DNA of 64,000 bases, from NCBI GenBank assembly GCA_965238125.1, contig OZ250179.1:186001-250000 (forward strand), given 5' to 3'. How positions within the stretch are numbered: position 1 is the stretch's first letter; each line of letters begins with the position of its first letter. Positions 1-6,876 of this stretch are shown one piece after another. The stretch is from UBA6623 sp965238125 (GTDB lineage: Bacteria; Acidobacteriota; Terriglobia; Bryobacterales; UBA6623). Both the position numbers and the translations under genes were made by a program. The notes beneath the pieces were generated by a model, which worked only from the letters and a program-made list of their open reading frames with translations, was not told the origin of the DNA and made no database searches.

Positions 1-1
1 C

Positions 2-2206
2 GACGGCCAAACCGGCAACGCCGCCCCGGTGCTGGAACTTCCCTCCGACGAACAAAAGCGCCGCCGGCAGGAGCTCGAGGAACGAATCGGCGCCATCGAA
101 ATCAAGTTGTCCGACGACAAGATCAAGCCGCGCCAAGCCGGCTGGGAGAAAACGGCGCTTGACATGATTCCCACCCCGCCCGACAAGGGCCTGGTTGCGA
201 GGTGGGGATTTGAAGAGGATTTACTGGAAGACGTGGGGCAAGAAACCGGTGCGACGGTTCGGGGCGAGTTGACCTACGACGAGTACGGTCGCCTCGGCCG
301 CAACGTTGCCTTCAGCGGGGAAACTCACGCCGAGTTCGGCACGGCCTTTGCCCCTCGCGCGGACAAGCCGTTTTCGCTCGCGATGTGGGTGCGCGTCGCC
401 TCGTTCGGCAGCCTGCGTGTGCTCCACAAAATCGAGGACACCGAGACGCGCCGCGGCATCGAGCTTTTTGTCGATGAATTCACGAAGATCGGTGAACCCT
501 ATGAGCTCTTCCGCGGTCAGCGAATCCGTGTACGCCTATCCCATCAATGGCCCGAAAACGCGATCGAGGTCCGCACGGCCCGCCACATCCGACAAGGCAA
601 ATGGCATCAGCTGACGGTGACTTACGACGGTTCGGCCTCGGCCGCCGGTCTGCGTTTTTACGTGGACGGCGAGCCGGAAGAGACCGAAACCATCAGCGAC
701 AGCCTCTCGGGGCCGATTCACAATGACCGGCCGCTCGGCGCGGGCGACAAGGCGGTAGGGCCGCCTTTCCGCGGCGGCTTGGACGGAATGCGCGTCTACG
801 ATCGCGTCCTCTCGCCCTCCGAGGCCTCTAACCTTGCGGGCGACCACCCGGTTCGAGTGATGCTCGCGAACCCCCTCGAAGGTTGCCCCGAATACTCTTG
901 GCGCGCCAAGCAGCCCGCCGAAGAAAGCGAACTTTCCGAGGAGGAAAAGGAAGCCAAGAAGAAGAATCGACGGCTATTCGCCGAGTGCGGCCGCCGCCAA
1001 GAAAAAACGCGAAATTACTTTCTCACCCGTATCGCCACCGAAGACGAGCAGCGGCTCTACGCCGATCTTCTAAATCTTGACAAGCAGCTCACACACCTCA
1101 AGAACGAGATCCCCACGGTAATGGTGATGAGCGAAATGTCGAAGCCGCGTGAGACCTTCGTGCTGGGCCGAGGAGACTACCGTAACCAAACCGCGAAAGT
1201 GACCGCAGGCGTGCCGGCGGTGTTAAACCCCCTGCCGGCCGACGCGCCGCCGAATCGGCTGGGACTGGCGCGCTGGCTCGTTGATCCCGCTAATCCGCTC
1301 ACCGCGCGCGTGACGGTGAACCGCTATTGGCAGATGATTTTCGGAACCGGCCTGGTGCGTACTTCCGAAGATTTCGGCTCGCAAGGGGAGCCCCCCAGCC
1401 ACCCGGCGCTGCTCGATTGGCTGGCCGTCGAGTTTGTCGAATCGGGCTGGGACGTCAAGGCGTTGCTCAAGAAGATTGTAATGTCGGCGGCGTACCGCCA
1501 GTCCTCGCGCGTCACGCCGGAACATCTCGAACAGGACCCGGGCAATCGACTGCTGGCCCGCGGGCCGCGTTTCCGTCTTTCGGCCGAGGGAATCCGCGAC
1601 AGCGCTCTCGCGGTCAGCGGTTTGCTGAATCGGGAAATCGGCGGACCGAGCGTCTACCCCTATCAGCCGCCGGGGTTGTGGGAAGAGATGGCTTTCGGCG
1701 ACGTTTTCAGCGCCCAAACCTACACGCCCGGCAGCGGCAAGGATCTCTACCGCCGCGGCATGTATACCTTCTGGAAGCGCACGGTGCCGCCGGCGTCGCT
1801 GGCGACCTTCGACGCTCCCGACCGCGAGGAATGCCGCACTCGCCGCGCCCGCACCAACACCCCGCTCCAAGCGCTCGTGCTGATGAACGACCCCACCTAC
1901 GTCGAAGCTTCCCGCCACCTGGCGCAGAGGATGATCCTCGAAGCCGGCGACGATGCCGATCAGCGCATTGCCTGGGCTTTCCGCCGCGCCACCGGACGCG
2001 CCCCCCAGCCCGGCGAAACGGCGGTGCTGGCCTCGATCGCCCGCGAGCAGGAAGCCGACTACCGCAATGTCCCCGAAGCTGCTCGCGAACTCATCACCGT
2101 CGGCGAATCGAAGTACGACCCCAACCTCGACCCCGTCGAACTCGCCGCCTGGACCACCGTCGCCGGCACGATCCTAAACCTCGACGAGGTGGTCACCAAG
2201 GAGTAG
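2..2206 (+). CDS. LamG-PSD1 (DUF1553) protein, 5' end cut by window edge
   Basis: The reading frame is open to the left edge, so the N-terminus is missing; the first in-frame GTG at 29 is unlikely to be the start. The visible part holds a LamG/concanavalin-A-like domain (about residues 65-265, with VARWGFEED and FYVDGEPEE-type strands), a charged linker, and then a PSD1/DUF1553 domain (about 385-645, with NPLTARVTVNRYWQMIFG and FGSQGEPPSHPALLDWLA). In Planctomycetota, Verrucomicrobiota and Acidobacteriota these large exported proteins usually carry PSCyt1 and PSCyt2/DUF1549 domains upstream, often next to a DUF1501 gene; that part would lie left of the window. The biochemical role of the family is not established. 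The gene ends with TAG at 2204. The family call is firm; function is unknown. Confidence 0.85.
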   Translation, partial: DGQTGNAAPVLELPSDEQKRRRQELEERIGAIEIKLSDDKIKPRQAGWEKTALDMIPTPPDKGLVARWGFEEDLLEDVGQETGATVRGELTYDEYGRLGRNVAFSGETHAEFGTAFAPRADKPFSLAMWVRVASFGSLRVLHKIEDTETRRGIELFVDEFTKIGEPYELFRGQRIRVRLSHQWPENAIEVRTARHIRQGKWHQLTVTYDGSASAAGLRFYVDGEPEETETISDSLSGPIHNDRPLGAGDKAVGPPFRGGLDGMRVYDRVLSPSEASNLAGDHPVRVMLANPLEGCPEYSWRAKQPAEESELSEEEKEAKKKNRRLFAECGRRQEKTRNYFLTRIATEDEQRLYADLLNLDKQLTHLKNEIPTVMVMSEMSKPRETFVLGRGDYRNQTAKVTAGVPAVLNPLPADAPPNRLGLARWLVDPANPLTARVTVNRYWQMIFGTGLVRTSEDFGSQGEPPSHPALLDWLAVEFVESGWDVKALLKKIVMSAAYRQSSRVTPEHLEQDPGNRLLARGPRFRLSAEGIRDSALAVSGLLNREIGGPSVYPYQPPGLWEEMAFGDVFSAQTYTPGSGKDLYRRGMYTFWKRTVPPASLATFDAPDREECRTRRARTNTPLQALVLMNDPTYVEASRHLAQRMILEAGDDADQRIAWAFRRATGRAPQPGETAVLASIAREQEADYRNVPEAARELITVGESKYDPNLDPVELAAWTTVAGTILNLDEVVTKE

Positions 2207-2535
2207 GCCCCACAAGAGAGCACGCCTTGTCCCGTGCTTCCGCGCATGTGCCGAAACCGCGGCCCCAACCTGAAACCTCGACCCGCCCCCGGAAGGGCAA
2301 CGGCCGCTCGCAAATCGCCTCCAGCACTTCGATCTATCGTGGTATTCATGGAAGGTCAATTTCTGGGCTCGCTTTCTCGACGGCGATCCTGGAGTTGCAG
2401 TGACGCCATGCGTTCAGGTGCCGTACGATGCCTCTGTCGAAAGTCCGTAGAACGGTGGCCGCGGAACGGCATTGAGCGAAACCTCTGGTTGTTGCCGAGA
2501 TTGCCCTATTGCACGTGGGTCCCGGTCAGCGGGTG
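2207..2535. other. Intergenic stretch with no recognised feature
   Basis: About 330 bases between the PSD1 gene and the left arm of the IS200/RAYT element. I see no convincing reading frame, RNA gene or strong dyad here. Confidence 0.5.
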
Positions 2536-2548
2536 ACACTTGCCTCAG

Positions 2549-2592
2549 GCCCCAAGGGGCCCCGGAATTTAGCCCACGGCTTCAGCCGTGGG
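2549..2592. repeat. Left inverted arm of the IS200/RAYT element, REP-like hairpin
   Basis: Contains a perfect 8-bp stem with a TTCA loop at 2573-2592, preceded by a GGGGCC-rich block. Its reverse complement matches 3134-3180 except for one stem base and a small indel. Confidence 0.8.
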
Positions 2593-2634
2593 AAAATAGA
2601 CACCACACTGAAAGCCCCAGCGGGGCGCTGGAAC

Positions 2635-3089
2635 ATGCCTCACACTTTCGCCCACATCTTGGTTCACGTCGTCTTCTCGACAAAAACAACGACGCCCCGT
2701 CCTCCAACCCGCGTTCCGTGACCGTCTTTTTTGCTTGCATGGCCGGCATCCTCCGCGAACTAGGCGCCCAACCAATCATCATCAACGGGACCGCGAACCA
2801 CGTGCACATGCTCTTCTCCCTTCCGTCGACCAAGTCGATGGCCGAAATGATGCAACTCGTGAAAGGGAAGTCCACCCGATGGATCCATGAACAGGATGAT
2901 CGCAGTCGTTCATTTTCCTGGCAAACCGGCTACCCGTCGTTTAGCGTCAGCCATTCGAATCTTGCCGCCGTGCGCTGCTACATCGCGGATCAGGAGGAAC
3001 ATCACCGTCGGATCTCGTTCGAGGATGAGTTCGTGTCTCTCTTGAAGAAGAACGAAATGGAGTTTGACGAGCGGTATCTTTGGGGATGA
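2635..3089 (+). pseudogene. IS200-like / RAYT transposase with two single-base frameshifts
   Basis: Y1 transposase of the IS200/REP-associated family, which cuts and joins single-stranded DNA at palindromes. It starts at ATG 2635 (MPHTFAHILVHVVFSTK) but hits a stop at 2719. Removing one base near 2686-2691 restores the family-like TRRPVLQPAFRDRLF, and removing one T from the T6 run at 2727-2732 restores the rest. That remainder has the HUH metal motif (NHVHML) and the candidate catalytic tyrosine in CYIADQEEHH, ending FDERYLWG. The corrected length is about 151 residues, normal for the family. Either the copy is decayed or two homopolymer sequencing errors are present. Confidence 0.82.
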
Positions 3090-3133
3090 TTTCCTACGCC
3101 CTTTCAGGGCTTTCCCCATTTATTGGATGGGCA

Positions 3134-3192
3134 CCCACGGCTGAAGCGGTGGGCTAAATTCCGGGGCCCCTGCCGGGGCCTGGGGGCAAGTG
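3134..3192. repeat. Right inverted arm of the IS200/RAYT element
   Basis: Reverse-complement counterpart of 2536-2592. The stem CCCACGGC-TGAA-GCGGTGGG has one mismatch; the GGGGCC block and the CAAGTG outer edge follow. Confidence 0.78.
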
Positions 3193-3276
3193 CCAACCGG
3201 GACGGGTCCCCACGGGCGGGCGACCGGACCGGCGTTCCACGCACTGACAGGCTCAATGAAGCGAATCGTCCCGCCC

Positions 3277-3366
3277 TCAGCACTTCGGCAAATGGCTCCT
3301 GCCCATCAGGTAGGTGTCGACGGCGTGGGCGGCTTTGCGGCCTTCGGCCAGCGCCCATACGACGAG
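3277..3366 (-). pseudogene. Remnant of a gltD 3' end (last 29 codons and stop)
   Basis: On the minus strand this reads LVVWALAEGRKAAHAVDTYL, then MGRSHLPKC and a stop, the C-terminus of glutamate synthase small subunit. It matches the intact gltD at 5224-5313 in 83 of 90 bases, and only two of the differences change an amino acid. Similarity stops abruptly at 3366. The copies are direct repeats bracketing the mercury cassette. Because the differences are mostly silent, this piece probably came from another functional gltD rather than from a recent local duplication. Confidence 0.85.
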
Positions 3367-3415
3367 CCGCGCGCCCTCGAACGATAGCCGGTGTGATTTT
3401 TTGAACAAATAGCCC

Positions 3416-3447
3416 TTGACACCGTACTAAGGTACGGGGTTTAGACT
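3416..3447 (+). promoter_or_regulatory. MerR-type promoter/operator of the mer cassette
   Basis: -35 TTGACA (3416-3421) and -10 TAGACT (3442-3447) are separated by 20 bp, longer than the usual 17. Between them lies the perfect dyad CCGTAC-TAAG-GTACGG (3422-3437), the same half-sites as the classical mer operator. MerR proteins bind such a dyad and untwist the over-long spacer when the metal binds. The start of merR is 21 bp downstream of the -10, so merR and the transport genes would be one co-directional, autoregulated unit rather than the divergent arrangement of Tn501. Confidence 0.85.
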
Positions 3448-3467
3448 GAGTGTAGAACCAAACCAAC

Positions 3468-3881
3468 ATGACCACTCTAACCATCGGCGACGTCGCCAAG
3501 CAGGCGCAAGTCAACATTGAAACCTTGCGTTACTACGAGCGCCAAGGCATCGTACCCAAGCCCCCGCGTACTCGTTCGAACTACCGGCTGTATCCGGGGG
3601 ACACGGTTCGCCGCGTGCGATTTGTCAAGAAGGCGCAGGAACTCGGCTTCTCCCTCAAGGAAATCAAGGAGCTACTGTCTCTTCGAGCTACCCGTGGCGC
3701 AACCTGCTTGGACGTTCGGCGGCAGGCCGCCACGAAGATCAAACAGATAGACGAGAAGATCCTGTCGCTTCAAGCAATGCAGAAGGCGCTGCGGGAACTT
3801 GTCCGGCAGTGCGCCGCTCGACGCGGCTCTTTGATTGAGTGCCCTATTCTCGAATCGCTTGATTCCAACGGCCAAAGGTGA
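3468..3881 (+). CDS. merR: MerR family transcriptional regulator, Hg(II)-responsive type
   Basis: 137 residues, the usual MerR length. The N-terminal winged helix-turn-helix (TIGDVAKQAQVNIETLRYYE, residues 5-24) is followed by RPPRT/NYR-like wing residues and the dimerisation helix. Cys80, Cys115 and Cys125 reproduce the spacing of the three mercury ligands of Tn501 MerR (82/117/126), which argues for Hg(II) rather than Cu, Zn or Cd. The perfect mer operator lies just upstream. The stop at 3879-3881 is 11 bp before merTP, so they form an operon. No merR-like paralogue is visible elsewhere in the window. Confidence 0.9.
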   Translation: MTTLTIGDVAKQAQVNIETLRYYERQGIVPKPPRTRSNYRLYPGDTVRRVRFVKKAQELGFSLKEIKELLSLRATRGATCLDVRRQAATKIKQIDEKILSLQAMQKALRELVRQCAARRGSLIECPILESLDSNGQR

Positions 3882-3892
3882 AGGGAGAAACA

Positions 3893-4498
3893 ATGATGAA
3901 CAAAGCTCTCACTACCGCATCCGTGCTCGTGGCCGGCCTTGCGTCGCTGTGCTGTATCGGGCCTCTGGTCGCTGTTGGAATCGGCTTGAGCACATTTGGA
4001 GCCGCCGCGTTTTTCGAAGACCTGCGACCCTACCTCCTGATGGTTGCCGTATCCCTCTTGGCGGCGGGTTTCTACCTGATCTACCGCAAGCCCCCTGTTG
4101 AGCAGTGTGTTGATGGATTGTGTGTCGTCGTGCCTCCGAAGAAGACCCAAAAGCTTCTCCTCTGGCTCGCCGCGGCCGTGGTGGTTCCCTTGGCTGCTTT
4201 CCCTTATTATTCCGATGTGTTTTGGGCCGGGGCACACAGCGCTTCCTCGAAAGAGCCAGCTGCAACCGCTTCACTTGGCGACGTCTCTGAAGCGTTCCTC
4301 GATCTTGAAGGAATGACCTGTGCCGGCTGCGCGGTGTCGGTGCAAGCCGCGGTGGAGCAGAAGCCGGGCGTCACCTTTGCCAAGGTGAACTTTGACAAAA
4401 AAACCGCTCACGTGAAGTACGACGCCTCACGTATCTCGGTTGACCAACTAATAGAGGCAGTACGGGACCTGGGGTTTGCAGCTAGACCCAGGCCCTGA
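3893..4498 (+). CDS. merT: Mercuric ion transport fusion protein MerTP
   Basis: 201 residues from ATG 3893, preceded by AAGGGAG at 3881-3887. The N-terminal MerT part has about three membrane segments, the Cys20-Cys21 pair in the first helix (ASLCCIGPL) and a second pair, Cys72/Cys77, in a loop. The C-terminal part (about 133-201) is a MerP-like heavy-metal-associated domain with GMTCAGC at 140-146. In the known system MerP binds Hg(II) outside and hands it through the MerT cysteines into the cytoplasm; here both are one polypeptide, a fusion known from other bacteria. Import without a visible MerA is odd. The next gene follows 19 bp downstream. Confidence 0.9.
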   Translation: MMNKALTTASVLVAGLASLCCIGPLVAVGIGLSTFGAAAFFEDLRPYLLMVAVSLLAAGFYLIYRKPPVEQCVDGLCVVVPPKKTQKLLLWLAAAVVVPLAAFPYYSDVFWAGAHSASSKEPAATASLGDVSEAFLDLEGMTCAGCAVSVQAAVEQKPGVTFAKVNFDKKTAHVKYDASRISVDQLIEAVRDLGFAARPRP

Positions 4499-4517
4499 TT
4501 TCCCGGGAGACCGTCCA

Positions 4518-4844
4518 ATGATGGCTGAACTCTACTACTTCGACGAGTGCCCCTCTTATCAGCGGGCGCTCGACAATCTCAAGGAAGCCCTGCGTCTCGA
4601 ACGCTTGTCGGAACAGGTTGCCATGATTCGAGTTGAGTCCCCTGAAGACGCACAAGCCAAACGTTTTCGCGGTTCGCCCACTATTCGGCTCAACGGCATT
4701 GACATCGAAGGAGCCGACGCGGAGAAACAAGGTTACGCTTTCGCGTGCCGCATATACCTTGACAACGGCGCCCAAGCCGGCTCGCCGTCGGTCGGGCGCA
4801 TTCGTCAATCTCTCCGCGATACCGCTTCGCAAACCAAACTTTAG
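4518..4844 (+). CDS. Thioredoxin-fold protein of the mer-associated 'DF family' type
   Basis: 108 residues from ATG 4518 (a second ATG follows at 4521), with GGGAGA upstream. The protein begins MMAELYYFDECPSY: a strand ending in a Cys at residue 11 in the place of a thioredoxin CxxC, but with only one Cys (CPSY). Later motifs are FRGSPTIRLNGIDIEG and FACRIYLDNG, typical of small proteins annotated as DF family (seleno)protein next to merT genes. Its activity is unknown; a thiol carrier or mercury ligand is a reasonable guess. It is part of the merR-merTP operon. Confidence 0.65.
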   Translation: MMAELYYFDECPSYQRALDNLKEALRLERLSEQVAMIRVESPEDAQAKRFRGSPTIRLNGIDIEGADAEKQGYAFACRIYLDNGAQAGSPSVGRIRQSLRDTASQTKL

Positions 4845-4855
4845 GAGCTACGATT

Positions 4856-5128
4856 ATGAACACCAAACGCAAGATCGAAATTTTCAGCGCCGGTTGCCCA
4901 CTATGTGAGGACACCGTCGCTCTCGTAAACGCCATCGCTTGCCCATCCTGTGATGTTGAGGTCCTCAACATACAAGAGCAGCCAGTTGCCGCGAGAGCCA
5001 AGGACTACGGTATCCGCGCCGTCCCTGCGGTCGTCATTGACGGGCGGCTCGCCCAGTGCTGTGTAGGCTCGGGACCCGACGAAGCGGGCCTTCGCGCCGC
5101 CCGCGTCGGAGTGCCGTTGGGCGGTTAA
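4856..5128 (+). CDS. Small thioredoxin/glutaredoxin-like protein
   Basis: 90 residues from ATG 4856, 11 bp after the previous gene. It has a CPLC redox motif at residues 14-17, a second pair Cys29/Cys32 (CPSC), a cis-Pro-type stretch (YGIRAVPAVVIDG) and Cys-Cys at about 67-68. The fold is thioredoxin-like and the high cysteine content suits a thiol or mercury-handling role in this cassette. The cytoplasmic location is inferred from the lack of a signal peptide. It is the last intact gene before the junction with gltD. Confidence 0.7.
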   Translation: MNTKRKIEIFSAGCPLCEDTVALVNAIACPSCDVEVLNIQEQPVAARAKDYGIRAVPAVVIDGRLAQCCVGSGPDEAGLRAARVGVPLGG

Positions 5129-5223
5129 CCGTTTCCAGGAGCACAACCGTGAGGAACTCAGCCGCCAATCGAATTCGGCTGGGACAACGGCGATCAGTTG
5201 GCCGGCTTTCAGTGGCCGTTCGT

Positions 5224-6690
5224 TCAGCACTTCGGCAGGTCGCTCTTGCCCATCAGGTAGGTGTCGACGGCGTGGGCGGCTTTGCGGCCTTCCGCCAGGG
5301 CCCACACGACGAGGGATTGGCCGCGGCGGGCGTCGCCAGCGGCGAAGACCTTTTCGTTTGAGGTTTGGAATTCCTGGAACGTCGCCTTGATGTTGCCGCG
5401 CGGATCCTTGTCGAGTTCCAGCCCGTCGACCAGGCCGTTGTGAATCGGGCCTAAAAAGCCCATCGCCAACAGCACCAGATCGGCCGGCACTTCGAATTCC
5501 GAGCCGGGTTTATCATCGAACTTGAAGGGCCGGCGGTTGGTTTCCGGGTCCACGTCGGGCCATGCGAGTTCGACGCCCCGCAGCGCCGTGACATGGCCAT
5601 TCTCGTCGCCGAGAAATTCCTTGGTGTTGACGGCCCATTCGCGCACATCGCCCTCGGCGTGCGAGCTTTCGGCCTTGAAGGTGAAAGGCCACAGCGGCCA
5701 GGCGAAGGCTCCCGGCTCGTCACGGGTCATTGGGGGCATGGGCAGCAACTCGAATTGCCGAATCGACTTCGCGCCTTGGCGTCGTGTTGTTCCCAGGCAG
5801 TCGGCGCCCGTATCACCGCCGCCGATGATGATCACGTGCTTGCCTTCGGCGGTGATGTCGAAATCCGGATCGACCGGGCGGCCGCCCACGCGGCGGTTCT
5901 GTTGCGGCAGAAACTCCATCGCGTAATAGATGCCCTCTAGATCGCGGCCGGGGATGTCGAGATCGCGCGGGTTCTCGGCGCCGGTCGTGATGACAACGGC
6001 GTCGAACTCGTCCAGCAACTCTTTGCCGCTGACGTCGACACCGACATGGACCCCGCACTTGAAGGTGATGCCCTCGGCCTCCATCTGCTCGACGCGGCGG
6101 ACGACGAGGTGCTTTTCCATCTTGAAGTCGGGAATCCCAAGCGTCATCAGCCCGCCGGGGACCTCGTTCTTCTCAAACACCGTGACGAGATGCCCGGCGC
6201 GGTTCAACTGTTGCGCAGCCGCGAGCCCCGCCGGGCCGGCGCCGATCACCGCGACCTTCTTGCCGCTACGCTTAGCCGGGGGCTCGGGAACGATCCAGCC
6301 TTCTTCCCAACCGCGGTCGACGATCGACTTCTCGATGGCTTTGATCGACACGGGGTCTTCGTTGATGCCGAGCACGCAGGCCTCTTCGCACGGCGCCGGA
6401 CAGATGCGCCCGGTGAGCTCAGGGAAGTTGTTGGTCGAGTGCAGCTCGCGCAGCGCGTCTTTCCAGCGCCCGCGATAGACCAAATCGTTGAAGTCGGGAA
6501 TGATGTTGTTCAGCGGGCAGCCGGTATGGCAGAAGGGAATGCCGCAGTCCATGCAGCGCGCGCCCTGGACCTTGAGATCCGGCTCCGCCATCGGCTCATA
6601 GATTTCCTTGTAGTCCTGGATACGAACGAGCACGTCGCGTCCCTCGGGGACTTGACGCTCGTATTCCATGAATCCTGTGGTCTTACCCAT
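5224..6690 (-). CDS. gltD: Glutamate synthase [NADPH] small subunit
   Basis: 488 residues, the normal length. It moves electrons from NAD(P)H through FAD and Fe-S centres to GltB, which makes glutamate from glutamine and 2-oxoglutarate. N-terminal cysteines for the [4Fe-4S] centres are visible (ARCMDCGIPFCHTGCP and ICPAPCEEACVLGI), followed by two dinucleotide-binding folds (VAVIGAGPAGLAAAQQLNRA, then VIIIGGGDTGADCLGT) and the C-terminal ATG-like GDARRGQSLVVWAL. It lies 186 bp downstream of gltB on the same strand; the gap holds an inverted-repeat element. Its last 90 bp are duplicated at 3277-3366. Confidence 0.97.
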   Translation of the reverse strand: MGKTTGFMEYERQVPEGRDVLVRIQDYKEIYEPMAEPDLKVQGARCMDCGIPFCHTGCPLNNIIPDFNDLVYRGRWKDALRELHSTNNFPELTGRICPAPCEEACVLGINEDPVSIKAIEKSIVDRGWEEGWIVPEPPAKRSGKKVAVIGAGPAGLAAAQQLNRAGHLVTVFEKNEVPGGLMTLGIPDFKMEKHLVVRRVEQMEAEGITFKCGVHVGVDVSGKELLDEFDAVVITTGAENPRDLDIPGRDLEGIYYAMEFLPQQNRRVGGRPVDPDFDITAEGKHVIIIGGGDTGADCLGTTRRQGAKSIRQFELLPMPPMTRDEPGAFAWPLWPFTFKAESSHAEGDVREWAVNTKEFLGDENGHVTALRGVELAWPDVDPETNRRPFKFDDKPGSEFEVPADLVLLAMGFLGPIHNGLVDGLELDKDPRGNIKATFQEFQTSNEKVFAAGDARRGQSLVVWALAEGRKAAHAVDTYLMGKSDLPKC

Positions 6691-6739
6691 GCGATCGAAA
6701 CTGTCCTTCTAGAGCTTCATGGCCGGACTCTCGCGTCCA

Positions 6740-6860
6740 GCCGAGTCGTGCCGGGAAAAATGGGGGACAGTCCACTTCGCGCCGGTGGAGCTCATCGGTT
6801 CAAAGAGACTTTTGCGGTCGGCGCTCGGTACAGTCCCCATTTTTCCCGGCACGACTCGGC
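6740..6860. repeat. 121-bp element with 26-bp perfect inverted termini
   Basis: Bases 6740-6765 (GCCGAGTCGTGCCGGGAAAA and on to TGGGG) are the exact reverse complement of 6835-6860. The 69-bp centre includes two GGACTGT-type blocks. It lies between gltB and gltD and would form a long hairpin in the gltBD transcript. A diverged relative occurs at about 63481-63583, so this is a dispersed MITE-like family. Confidence 0.88.
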
Positions 6861-6876
6861 GCGCGCGTTCGAATGC

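Larger units (their letters stand above)
2536..3192 (+). mobile_element. Degenerate IS200/RAYT-type element with long inverted arms
   Basis: A transposase-like gene lies between imperfect inverted arms. The left arm (about 2536-2592) contains CCCACGGC-TTCA-GCCGTGGG; the right arm (about 3134-3192) contains its counterpart with one stem mismatch. Both arms continue through the same sequence (TAGCCCACGG and GGAATTTAG type blocks, GGGGCC runs, and CACTTGCC at the outer edge). REP-associated tyrosine transposases are typically flanked by such palindromes, which they mobilise as single strands. The element is probably dead because the transposase frame is broken. The similarity of the arms seems to extend weakly a further 20-30 bp outwards. 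Confidence 0.75.

Noticed and set aside
1327..2403. 358-residue frame overlapping the PSD1 gene
   Set aside because: Arg/Pro-rich shadow of the GC-rich main frame; no motif or start signal.
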